Assembly: GCA_036488815.1 (NCBI GenBank)
Contig: DASXGX010000056.1
Span: 1 to 64,000, forward strand
DNA length: 64,000 nt
Direction of reading: 5' to 3'
Source: Roseiarcus sp036488815
Lineage (GTDB): Bacteria; Pseudomonadota; Alphaproteobacteria; Rhizobiales; Beijerinckiaceae
In this document: positions 42,348 through 50,530 of the stretch, piece after piece
How positions within the stretch are numbered: position 1 is the first letter of the stretch
Layout: each line of letters begins with the position of its first letter
The notes under the pieces: model-generated
Seen by the model: the letters and a program-made list of their open reading frames with translations, nothing else
Databases searched by the model: none
Told to the model about the DNA's origin: nothing
Program-made: the position numbers and the translations under genes

Positions 42348-43787
42348 TCAGGCCAGAGTGTAGGCCGTCTTGACCGTCGTATAGAACTCGACCGCGTAGC
42401 GTCCCTGTTCGCGCGCGCCGAGGCTCGAACCCTTACGGCCGCCGAACGGCGTGTGATAGTCGACGCCGGCCGTCGGCAGGTTGACCATCGCCATGCCGAC
42501 TTCGGCGTTGCGCTTGTAGTGCGTCGCGTACTTCAGGCTCGTGGTGCAGATGCCGCCGCACAGGCCGAATTCGGTGTCGTTGGCGATCTCGAGCGCGTGC
42601 TCATAGTCGCGCGCCGGGATCATCGCCGCGACCGGCCCAAAAATCTCCTCGCGGGAGATCCGCATCGCATTGTCGGCGTCGACGAACAGCGCAGGGGCCA
42701 TGTAGAACCCAGGCGCCGACCGGTTGAGCCGCTCGCCGCCGATCGCGAGCTTCGCGCCCTCGTCCTTGCCGATGCCGACATAGGAGAGGTCCTGCTCGAT
42801 CTGGCCGTCGTCGACGACCGGACCGACGTGGACCCCGGCCTTACGGGCGTCGTCGATGACGAGGCCGCGGATGCGCTCGGTGAGCGCCTCGGCGAACTTG
42901 CCGTAGATTCCCTGCGTGACGATGAGGCGCGAGGAGGCGGTGCAGCGCTGGCCGGTGGAGAAAAAGGCGCCGTTGACGGCGCATTCGACGGCGGTCTTCA
43001 GGTCCGCGTCGTCCAGCACGACGAGCGGGTTCTTGCCGCCCATCTCGAGCTGGAACTTGCGCATCGCAGTGGTGCAGGCGACGGCGACTTTGCGCCCGGT
43101 TGCGACCGAGCCGGTGAAGGTGATCGCGTCGACATGGCGGTGGTCGAGCATCGCCTGTCCGACGACCGAGCCGCGGCCCATCACCAGATTGAACACGCCC
43201 TTGGGCGCGCCGGCGCGCACGATGATCTCGGCGAGCGCATGGGCCGAACCCGGCACGAGGTCGGCCGGCTTGAAGACGACGCAATTGCCGTAGCAGAGCG
43301 CGGGCGCGATCTTCCAGGCGGGAATGGCGATCGGGAAGTTCCACGGCGCGATGATGCCGACGACGCCGACCGCCTCGCGCGTGACTTCGATGTCGACGCC
43401 CGGGCGGACGCTCGGAAACTTCTCGCCGGGAATGCGCAGCGCTTCGCCGGCGAAGAAGTCGAAGATCTGCGCGGCGCGCCCGACTTCGCCGATCGCTTCG
43501 GGAAGCGTCTTGCCCTCTTCGCGCGCGAGCAGATTGCCGAGCTCCTCACGGCGGGCGAGGATTTCGGTCGAGACGCGCAGCAGGATGTCATGCCGCTCCT
43601 GCGGGGTCGAGCGGGACCACGCGGGGAAGGCGGCGCGCGCCGCGGCGACCGCCGCATCGACCTGCGCCGCGCTCGCCTGCGCATAGGTTCCGACGACGTC
43701 GTTGGTGTCGGAGGGGTTGACGTTGCGCGTCACGCCCTGGCCATCGAGCCACTCGCCGGCGATGTAGTTCTTGTGAAGCTCGCTCAT
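42348..43787 (-). CDS. Aldehyde dehydrogenase, 2-oxoglutarate semialdehyde dehydrogenase-like
   Basis: 479 aa, NAD(P)-dependent ALDH superfamily. APWNFPIAIPAWKIAPAL and FTGSVATGRKVA bind cofactor; the general-base Glu is in QLEMGGKNPLV (~250) and the nucleophile Cys in FSTGQRCTASSR (~287). The length, the NFPIAIPAWK stretch and the GVDYHTPFGGRKGSS tail resemble 2,5-dioxovalerate (alpha-ketoglutaric semialdehyde) dehydrogenases of pentose- and hexarate-oxidising pathways. The FAH dehydratase upstream fits this. Related semialdehyde dehydrogenases (succinate, glutarate) cannot be excluded. Confidence 0.9.
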   Translation of the reverse strand: MSELHKNYIAGEWLDGQGVTRNVNPSDTNDVVGTYAQASAAQVDAAVAAARAAFPAWSRSTPQERHDILLRVSTEILARREELGNLLAREEGKTLPEAIGEVGRAAQIFDFFAGEALRIPGEKFPSVRPGVDIEVTREAVGVVGIIAPWNFPIAIPAWKIAPALCYGNCVVFKPADLVPGSAHALAEIIVRAGAPKGVFNLVMGRGSVVGQAMLDHRHVDAITFTGSVATGRKVAVACTTAMRKFQLEMGGKNPLVVLDDADLKTAVECAVNGAFFSTGQRCTASSRLIVTQGIYGKFAEALTERIRGLVIDDARKAGVHVGPVVDDGQIEQDLSYVGIGKDEGAKLAIGGERLNRSAPGFYMAPALFVDADNAMRISREEIFGPVAAMIPARDYEHALEIANDTEFGLCGGICTTSLKYATHYKRNAEVGMAMVNLPTAGVDYHTPFGGRKGSSLGAREQGRYAVEFYTTVKTAYTLA

Positions 43788-43827
43788 GAGGATCTCGTCT
43801 CCTTTGAATGCTGTCCGCTTCGTCGGT

Positions 43828-45006
43828 TCAAATCAAGCCCCGGCGAGCGAGGTTGCGCATGAGGTGGCCAGCGGCGAAATCCCAGGGGGCGCAGTCCTGG
43901 CTATGGCGCATCCGATTCGCCAAGCGGCCCAGCTTGTCGGCGCTTACGGTGACGATGTCGCCGACCTTATGCGTAAAGCCCTTGCCTGGCTCGTCGCGAT
44001 CCGCGATCGGCGCGAACATGGTGCCGAGAAAGAGCGCGGCGCCGTCGGGATAGCGATGCGCGGCGCCGATCAACTGGCTAACGAGATCGGCCGGATCGCG
44101 GCTGATCTTCGCCATCGACGAGCCGCCTTCCAGCACATAGCCATCCTCGCCTTCAACCCTGAGGTTCACCTCGGCCGAGCGCACGTCGTCGAGGCTGAAG
44201 GTCGCATCGAACAGGCGCAGGAAAGGTCCGATCGCGCAGCTCGCGTTCTGGTCCTTGGCCTTGCCCAGGAGCAGCGCCGAGCGTCCCTCGAAATCGCGCA
44301 GGTTCACGTCGTTGCCGAGGCTCGCGCCGACGATTGTCCCCGTCGAACTGACGAACAGAACGATCTCCGGCTCGGGATTGTTCCAGACCGAGGCGGCGTG
44401 GTAGCCGGCGTCGTCGCCGGCGCCGACCGCAGACATGGGCTGGCTCTTGGTGAAGATCTCGGCGTCCGGCCCAATGCCGACTTCGAGGTATTGCGACCAG
44501 GCGCCATCGGCGAGCAGCGCCTCCTTGAGGCGGGTCGCCGCCGGCGAGCCGGGCTTCAGGGTCGAAAGATCGGCGCCGATCAGCCGCGACAGTTCGGCCC
44601 GGATCGTCGCCGAGGCGCCGCTTTCGCCGCGCGCGCGCTCCTCGATGACACGCTCGATCATCGAGGTCGCGAAAGTGACGCCGGCGGCCTTCAGCGCCTG
44701 CAGGTCGACCGGGGCGAGCAGCCAGGGCTTGGACGAATCGCGCCCGTCCTGCGGCGTGTTGGCGAGGAGCTCGGCAAGGCTCCCAAGCCGTTCGCCGTCC
44801 GCCTGCCGCACCGCGGCCGCCGGGTTGGACGCCTCACAGAGATCGCGCATCGTCGGGAAGGCGCGGCTGATGTCGAAGACGTCGCCCGAGCGCAAGGCGA
44901 CGACCGAGGGGCCCGCCACGTCGGGCCGCCAGACTCTGCCGCAAAGGGTCCCCGCAAAGCCGTCGCTCGGCAGGATCGAGGCTTCGGTCAGGCGAAAGTT
45001 CGTCAT
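43828..45006 (-). CDS. FAH family 2-keto-3-deoxy sugar-acid dehydratase-like (XylX type)
   Basis: 392 aa. The C-terminal half is a fumarylacetoacetate hydrolase fold with the metal ligands in NNPEPEIVLFV (Glu-x-Glu) and GNDVNLRDFEGRSA (Asp). The long N-terminal half (~1-170) and size fit the group that includes Caulobacter XylX, 2-keto-3-deoxyxylonate dehydratase, which yields 2-oxoglutarate semialdehyde. It is the first gene of FAH-ALDH-pfkB on the minus strand and is divergent from a GntR gene with 121 bp between. Reaction inferred from family and neighbours. Confidence 0.85.
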   Translation of the reverse strand: MTNFRLTEASILPSDGFAGTLCGRVWRPDVAGPSVVALRSGDVFDISRAFPTMRDLCEASNPAAAVRQADGERLGSLAELLANTPQDGRDSSKPWLLAPVDLQALKAAGVTFATSMIERVIEERARGESGASATIRAELSRLIGADLSTLKPGSPAATRLKEALLADGAWSQYLEVGIGPDAEIFTKSQPMSAVGAGDDAGYHAASVWNNPEPEIVLFVSSTGTIVGASLGNDVNLRDFEGRSALLLGKAKDQNASCAIGPFLRLFDATFSLDDVRSAEVNLRVEGEDGYVLEGGSSMAKISRDPADLVSQLIGAAHRYPDGAALFLGTMFAPIADRDEPGKGFTHKVGDIVTVSADKLGRLANRMRHSQDCAPWDFAAGHLMRNLARRGLI

Positions 45007-45127
45007 CGGTTCCCCACTCCAGGCCGCCCGGAAATGATGATTGACGGCGGACCGCAGTCTCTCTAGCCTCTAACATGCCAGCTGGGAAGAGGCGCTCACG
45101 GAGGCGGCCGCGGGAGTCGACAATCAC

Positions 45128-45796
45128 ATGGGGGAGCGGGTCAGCAGCAAGGCGGACCACGTCTATGGCGAGCTCAAGGAGGCGATCCTGACGGGCGCCC
45201 TGGAGCCGGGCGAACCGATCGACAAGCTGGCGCTCTGCGAGCGCCTTGGCGTGTCGCGCTTTCCGGTGTCCGCCGCGGTCAGCCGGCTCGCCTTCGAGCG
45301 GCTCGTCGTCATCGAGCCCCAGCACGGCTCGTTCGTCTCGCGCATCTCGGTCGAGGACGTGCGCGAGCGCCTGTTTATCCGCACCGCGCTCGAGTGCGAG
45401 ATCGCCGCTGAGGCGGCGCTTCGGCTGTCCAGGGAGGGACGCGCGGCGCTCGCCGGCAATATGGCTCGTGAGCGGGAGGCGGTGGAGGCGGTGGACCGTC
45501 AGAAATTCTATGAGCTCGATGTCGAGTTTCATCAGATTTTGACGTCGCATCTCGGTCTGAGGCACAGCGGGGAAGTCCTGGACGGGCTGCGCGCGCATCT
45601 GGAGCGCGTCCGCCGCTTGCTTATGGCGCCCGCCGGCCGCATCCGCGTGACGCTGAACGATCACCAGGCGGTCTTCAGCGCGATCGAAGCCGAGGACACC
45701 GTGCGCGCGAGAAGCGCCATGGCGGACCATCTCGCGGGCACCACGGAACAATTCGAGACGTTCGCGCGCGAACGCCCCGAGCTTTTTTCGGCCTGA
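45128..45796 (+). CDS. GntR family (FCD) transcriptional regulator
   Basis: 222 aa. Winged HTH (~8-75: LKEAILTGALEPGEPIDKLA, LCERLGVSRFPVSAAVSRLA) and FCD domain (~85-215) with a complete ligand set: Asp and His in ELDVEFHQIL, His in LNDHQAVF and His in MADHLAGTTEQF, so a metal-dependent carboxylate effector site is likely. It starts the plus-strand sugar-acid genes (26 bp to the dehydratase) and faces the FAH gene, so it probably controls both arms. I found no convincing operator dyad in the 121-bp divergent gap. Confidence 0.92.
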   Translation: MGERVSSKADHVYGELKEAILTGALEPGEPIDKLALCERLGVSRFPVSAAVSRLAFERLVVIEPQHGSFVSRISVEDVRERLFIRTALECEIAAEAALRLSREGRAALAGNMAREREAVEAVDRQKFYELDVEFHQILTSHLGLRHSGEVLDGLRAHLERVRRLLMAPAGRIRVTLNDHQAVFSAIEAEDTVRARSAMADHLAGTTEQFETFARERPELFSA

Positions 45797-45822
45797 ATGG
45801 CCGCTGACGAGGACAGAACATC

Positions 45823-47343
45823 ATGACGACCCCGCGCGCTTTGCGCCTCAACGCTCAAGACAATGTGATGGTCGCGGTCGACGAGATCCGCGTCGGCGAC
45901 ACGCCCACGGGCGCCCCGTCGGCCGCCGAGCGCATTCCTCGCGGCCACAAGATGGCGACCGCCCCGATCGAGACCGGCGCGCCAATCCGCAAGTTCGGAC
46001 AGATCATCGGCTTCGCCGCGAAGCCGATCGAGGTCGGCCAGTGGGTGCACGAGCACAATTGCGTCATGCACGATTTCGCGCGCGACTATCATTTCAGCGA
46101 GGACGCGCGGCCCGAGGCGATCCTGCCGCTCGAGAAGCGGGCGACCTTCGAGGGCTTCCGCCGCGCCAACGGCAAAGTCGGCACGCGCAACTATCTCGGC
46201 ATCCTGACCTCGGTGAATTGCTCGGCGACGGTGGCGCGGCTCATAGCGCGCGAAGTCGAGCGCTCCGGCGTCCTCGCGGACTATCCCAATGTCGACGGCG
46301 TGATTGCGCTGGTGCACGGCACCGGCTGCGGCATGGCCGGCAAGGGCGAGGGCTTCAACATCCTCGAGCGCACGCAATGGGGCTATGCGACCAATCCGAA
46401 CATGGGCGGCGTGCTGATGGTCGGCCTCGGCTGCGAGGTGTTCCAGATCGGACGGATGAAGGACGACTATGACATCGTCGAGGGCGATCTCTTCCAGAGC
46501 ATGACGATCCAGGCGACCGGCGGGACGCGCAAGACGGTCGAGGCGGGCGTCGAGCGGGTGAAGGCGATGCTGCCCATCCTCAACGCCGCCAAGCGCGAGA
46601 CCACACCCGCGAGCGAACTGACGCTGGCGCTGCAATGCGGCGGTTCGGACGGCTATTCCGGCATCACCGCCAATCCCGCGCTCGGCGCGGCGGTCGACAT
46701 TCTCGTGCGCCACGGCGGCGCCGCGATCCTCTCGGAGACCTCGGAGATTTATGGCGCCGAGTACCTGCTGACGCGCCGCGCGGCGACGCCGGAGATCGGC
46801 CACAAGCTGGTCGATCTGATCCATTGGTGGGAGGACTACGCGGCGCGCAACGGCGGCGAGATGAACAACAATCCGTCCCCCGGCAACAAGGCGGGCGGTT
46901 TGACGACGATCCTAGAGAAGTCGCTCGGCGCCGCCGCCAAGGGCGGCACGACGATTCTCAACGGCGTCTACCGCTATGCGGAGCCCGTGACCGCCAAGGG
47001 CTTCGTCTTCATGGACACGCCCGGCTACGACCCCGTTTCGGCGACCGGCCAGGTCGCCGGCGGCGCCAACATCCTCTGCTTCACCACCGGGCGCGGCTCC
47101 GCCTATGGCTGCAAGCCGACGCCGTCGATCAAGCTCGCGACCAACAGCGAGATGTACCGGCGCATGGTCGAGGACATGGACATCAACTGCGGCGACGTGC
47201 TGGACGGCGTTTCGCTGGAGGAGAAGGGCCAGGAGATTTTCGAGAAGATCCTCGCTGTCGCGTCCGGCGAGCGAAGCAAGTCCGAGGCGCTCGGCTACGG
47301 CGACGCGGAGTTCGTTCCCTGGCAGATCGGCGCGACGATGTGA
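45823..47343 (+). CDS. UxaA/GarD family sugar-acid dehydratase (altronate/galactarate type)
   Basis: 506 aa, in the range of UxaA (495) and GarD (523). An N-terminal SAF domain (~10-90) is followed by the catalytic region: FRRANGKVGTRNYLGILTSV, HGTGCGMAGKGEG, LALQCGGSDGYSGITANPAL and EMNNNPSPGNKAGG, with Cys/His residues available for the iron site of this family. It removes water from an aldonate or aldarate to give a 2-keto-3-deoxy acid; altronate and galactarate are the known substrates, but the FAH and ALDH partners would also suit a pentonate. Second gene of GntR-UxaA-HAD-GguC. Confidence 0.9.
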   Translation: MTTPRALRLNAQDNVMVAVDEIRVGDTPTGAPSAAERIPRGHKMATAPIETGAPIRKFGQIIGFAAKPIEVGQWVHEHNCVMHDFARDYHFSEDARPEAILPLEKRATFEGFRRANGKVGTRNYLGILTSVNCSATVARLIAREVERSGVLADYPNVDGVIALVHGTGCGMAGKGEGFNILERTQWGYATNPNMGGVLMVGLGCEVFQIGRMKDDYDIVEGDLFQSMTIQATGGTRKTVEAGVERVKAMLPILNAAKRETTPASELTLALQCGGSDGYSGITANPALGAAVDILVRHGGAAILSETSEIYGAEYLLTRRAATPEIGHKLVDLIHWWEDYAARNGGEMNNNPSPGNKAGGLTTILEKSLGAAAKGGTTILNGVYRYAEPVTAKGFVFMDTPGYDPVSATGQVAGGANILCFTTGRGSAYGCKPTPSIKLATNSEMYRRMVEDMDINCGDVLDGVSLEEKGQEIFEKILAVASGERSKSEALGYGDAEFVPWQIGATM

Positions 47344-47352
47344 GCGCGGGCC

Positions 47353-48015
47353 ATGGGGGCCGCGCTTCTTTTCGATCTCGACGGCACGCTCGTCGACAGC
47401 GACGCCGAGCATCTCGTGGCGTTCCAGCGCGTGTTCGCGCCCCACGGCGTCGCGCTCGATCGTGATTCCTATGTGGCGCGGATCATGGGCGCGTCGAACG
47501 ACGCGATCGCGCAAGCGTTTCTGTCGCACCTGCCGCCAGAACTGCAGGTCGCGACGATCGCGGCGAAGGAAGCCGCTTATCGCGAGAGCCTGGGCGCGCT
47601 TGACCCGATCGCCGGCGCGGGCGCCCTGCTCGATTTCGCCGACGCGCGCGGCCTTAGGCGGGCGGTCGTCACCAACGCGCCGCGCGCCAACGCCGATCTC
47701 GTGCTGAAAGCGCTCGGCCTCGACGCGCGTCTGCCCATCCGCGTCATCGGCGGCGAATTGGCGCGCTCGAAGCCCGATCCGCTGCCCTATCTCACCGGCC
47801 TCGAGCGGACCGGCGCGCGCGCCGAACATTCGGTCGCCTTCGAGGATTCGCCCTCGGGAGTCCGCGCGGCGGTCGCCGCCGGATTGGCGGTAGTCGGGCT
47901 GACGACCTCGCTCGATGCCGACCGGCTGATCGCCCTGGGCGCGAGCCTCGCGGTGGCGGATTTCACGGATCCCAGTATTTATGAATTGATCGAATCGCGA
48001 ATGGCGCGCGCCTGA
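47353..48015 (+). CDS. HAD family phosphatase (beta-phosphoglucomutase-like)
   Basis: 220 aa. HAD motif I LFDLDGTLVDSD at the start, motif II VVTNAPRAN (~98), motif III Lys in LARSKPDPLPYL, and motif IV FEDSPSGVRAA are all in order; a helical cap (~15-80) is of the beta-phosphoglucomutase/gph type. It would dephosphorylate a small sugar phosphate. It starts 9 bp after the dehydratase stop, so it is part of the sugar-acid operon, perhaps removing a dead-end phosphate ester. Confidence 0.9.
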   Translation: MGAALLFDLDGTLVDSDAEHLVAFQRVFAPHGVALDRDSYVARIMGASNDAIAQAFLSHLPPELQVATIAAKEAAYRESLGALDPIAGAGALLDFADARGLRRAVVTNAPRANADLVLKALGLDARLPIRVIGGELARSKPDPLPYLTGLERTGARAEHSVAFEDSPSGVRAAVAAGLAVVGLTTSLDADRLIALGASLAVADFTDPSIYELIESRMARA

Positions 48016-48044
48016 AGGCGGCGGTTTTCTCTAAGGGGTCCTCC

Positions 48045-49031
48045 ATGCGACTGGCTCAAATCATCGACGAATCCGACAAGCGCGCGCTCGTCGTCACCGC
48101 GCGCGGCGAAAGCCGGCTCGTCAAAGGCGCGCGCACGACGCTCGATCTGGCGAACCAGGCGATCGAAGCCGGCGTCGCGCTGCGCAAGCTGATCGCCGAC
48201 CGCGGCGTCGGCAAGCCGGTCGATCTCGCCGCCGCCTTGAAGGAGAAGCGCGTCCTCAGTCCGATCGATCACAAGGACCCGGCCCACGTCCACGTGACCG
48301 GCACGGGCCTCACTCACCTCGGATCGGCCGAGGGGCGCGACAAGATGCACCGCAATCTCGCCGACGCCGAGACGCTCACCGACTCGATGAAGATGTTCAA
48401 GCTGGGCCTCGAAGGCGGCAAGCCGGCGAAGGGCGCCGAGGGCGTTCAGCCCGAATGGTTCTACAAGGGTGACGGCTCGACGCTCGTTCCGCCCGGCGGC
48501 GATCTCGTCTCGCCGAGTTTCGCGCTCGACGGCGGTGAAGAGCCGGAGATCGTCGGCGTCTATGTCATCGATCCCTCGGGCGCGCCGGTGCGCGTCGGCT
48601 TCGCGCTCGGCAACGAGTTCTCCGATCACGTCACCGAGCGGCAGAACTACCTCTATCTCGCCCATTCGAAACTCCGCCAGTCGAGCTTCGGGCCGGAGCT
48701 GCTGATCGGCGACCTGCCGCAAGACATTCAGGGCGTCTCCCGCATCCGGCGCGGCAAGGAGGCGCTGTGGGAGAAGCCGTTCGTCTCCGGCGAGCAGAAC
48801 ATGTCGCACACGATCGCCAACCTCGAGGCGCATCATTTCAAATATGCGCTGTTCCGGCGGCCCGGCGACGTGCACGTCCATTTCTTCGGCACCGCGACGC
48901 TCTCGTTCAGCGATGGAATCAAGACCGAGAAGGGCGACGTGTTCGAGATCGACGCCGAGGCCTTCGGCCTGCCGCTGCGCAATCGGCTGGCGCTCGGCAA
49001 GGCGGCGAAGGTGAAGGTGAAGGCGCTGTGA
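48045..49031 (+). CDS. gguC: GguC / AraD1 family protein (FAH fold)
   Basis: 328 aa. TGTGLTHLGSAEGRDKMHRN, PEWFYKGDGSTLVPPG, the ligand segment GGEEPEIVGVYVI, and GNEFSDHVTERQNYLYLAHS identify the GguC group of the FAH superfamily. In Agrobacterium gguC stands next to the chvE-gguAB sugar transporter; its reaction is not settled, with a sugar-acid hydratase or hydrolase role proposed. It is the last gene of the plus-strand cluster, 29 bp after the HAD gene, and is distinct from the 392-aa FAH protein on the minus strand. Confidence 0.88.
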   Translation: MRLAQIIDESDKRALVVTARGESRLVKGARTTLDLANQAIEAGVALRKLIADRGVGKPVDLAAALKEKRVLSPIDHKDPAHVHVTGTGLTHLGSAEGRDKMHRNLADAETLTDSMKMFKLGLEGGKPAKGAEGVQPEWFYKGDGSTLVPPGGDLVSPSFALDGGEEPEIVGVYVIDPSGAPVRVGFALGNEFSDHVTERQNYLYLAHSKLRQSSFGPELLIGDLPQDIQGVSRIRRGKEALWEKPFVSGEQNMSHTIANLEAHHFKYALFRRPGDVHVHFFGTATLSFSDGIKTEKGDVFEIDAEAFGLPLRNRLALGKAAKVKVKAL

Positions 49032-49040
49032 AACTGACCT

Positions 49041-49149
49041 GTCATGCCCGCGAACGCGGGCATCCAGGGGGCAAGGACCCAAGCTAGGCGCACGCGAGAG
49101 GCGCCGTGCGCGGCGGCGTCTCTGGATGCCCGCGTTTCCCGGGCATGAT
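49041..49149. repeat. Dispersed palindromic repeat family A, copy 6
   Basis: GTCATGCCCGCGAACGCGGG CATCC at the left and GGATGCCCGCGTTTCCCGGG CATGA at the right, with a GC-rich centre. It begins ~10 bp after the gguC stop and separates it from the MFS gene. Confidence 0.85.
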
Positions 49150-49235
49150 ACGGCGGCTCTCGTTGACAACCCCGGCCTCGATTGCAACGTTGAAATGACG
49201 CGATCGAAGAATCGTTAAGCGCCGGGGGACTCGCC

Positions 49236-50528
49236 ATGAATCGGGAAGCGAACATCGCCGCTGGCGCTGCGGCGAGGCCGGTGTTGAGCGCACGCGGCAT
49301 CTTTGCCGTCGTGCTCGGCAACGGCTACGAATTCTTCGACTTCGGCGTCTACGCCGTCTATATCGGTGTCATCGGCCAAACCTTCTTTCCCGCTGGCGAC
49401 ACGCTCGCGAGCGACCTTGCCGCCGCCGCGACCTTCGGCGTCGGGTTCTTCGCTCGTCCGCTCGGCGGCCTCCTGATCGGCGCCTATGGCGACCGGGCAG
49501 GGCGTAAGGCGGCGATGACGCTGACCATTGCGCTGATGGCGCTCGGCTCGGGGATGATCGCCGTGCTGCCGGGCTATTCCACGATTGGCGCCGCCGCGCC
49601 GGTTCTGCTTGTCCTCGCGCGCCTCGTGCAGGGCTTCGCGGTGGGCGGCGAAATGGGGCCCTCGACCCTGTTCATGCTCGAAGCGGCGCCGCCCGGCCGG
49701 CGCATGTTTTATGGCAGTTGGCAACTCGCCAGCCAGAACCTCGGCGCGCTCGCCTACGGGCTCGTCGGCGCGGCGACTGCGCTCGCCCTGTCGAAAGCGA
49801 GCCTGAACGATTGGGGCTGGCGCCTTCCCTTCGCGCTCGGCGTGCTCATCGCGCCGGTCGGCGTCTACATCCGCAACGCGCTCGAGGAGACGCTGTCGCG
49901 CGAGCCGCACGTCATCCCGCCGCGCGTCGGCGCATTGGTCGCCGTCGTGTTGCGCGAGCATTGGCGTGGCGTCGTCGTCGGCGTCGTGCTGATCGCCGGC
50001 AGCACCATCGCGCAATATTTCCTGGTCAGCATGACGCCCTACGCGATCCGCACCCTCCATCTGCCGGAGGCGACGGCGATGATCGGCGCGGTGACGCTCG
50101 GCGCCACCGGCGCGATCGGGGCGCTGATCGGCGGTCTGCTTGCCGACCGTTTCGGCGTGAAGACGGTCGCCATCGCGCCACGAATCCTCATGTTGATCGC
50201 GCTGCTTCCGGTGATGGAATGGCTCGTGGCGACCCCAAGCGTCGTCACGCTGGCGCTGGCGGTCGGCCTGCTGAGCGTCTTGCAGGGCCTGAGCGGTGGC
50301 CCCGCATTGATGCTGATCCCGCGGCTGTTTCCCAAAGCGGCGCGCTCGACGGGTCTCGCCTTCACCTATTCGCTCGGCGTCGCGGTCTTCGGGGGAACCG
50401 CGACCGCGATCGTCACCTGGCTCGTCGAAGTCACAGGAAACCCGCTCGCCTCAGCCTACTACGTCCTCGGCGGCAACTTGGTGATGGTGGCGGCGATCCT
50501 GGCCGTGCCGGATAGCGACGAGGGGTAG
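49236..50528 (+). CDS. MFS transporter, metabolite:H+ symporter (MHS)-like
   Basis: 430 aa, twelve membrane helices. The first helix GNGYEFFDFGVYAVYIG, FFARPLGGLLIGAYGDRAGR (loop 2-3 signature) and VQGFAVGGEMGPSTLFMLE are hallmarks of the MHS/shikimate-alpha-ketoglutarate-citrate symporter group. Placed 204 bp after gguC on the same strand, it may import the sugar acid or a related carboxylate for the cluster, but a repeat intervenes and it could be separate. Convergent with dnaB (2-bp gap). Confidence 0.88.
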   Translation: MNREANIAAGAAARPVLSARGIFAVVLGNGYEFFDFGVYAVYIGVIGQTFFPAGDTLASDLAAAATFGVGFFARPLGGLLIGAYGDRAGRKAAMTLTIALMALGSGMIAVLPGYSTIGAAAPVLLVLARLVQGFAVGGEMGPSTLFMLEAAPPGRRMFYGSWQLASQNLGALAYGLVGAATALALSKASLNDWGWRLPFALGVLIAPVGVYIRNALEETLSREPHVIPPRVGALVAVVLREHWRGVVVGVVLIAGSTIAQYFLVSMTPYAIRTLHLPEATAMIGAVTLGATGAIGALIGGLLADRFGVKTVAIAPRILMLIALLPVMEWLVATPSVVTLALAVGLLSVLQGLSGGPALMLIPRLFPKAARSTGLAFTYSLGVAVFGGTATAIVTWLVEVTGNPLASAYYVLGGNLVMVAAILAVPDSDEG

Positions 50529-50530
50529 CC

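Noticed and set aside
45007..45127. Operator for the second GntR regulator in the divergent gap
   Set aside because: Only weak, imperfect dyads (for example CCTCT...AGAGG) are present; none is better than chance for this composition.
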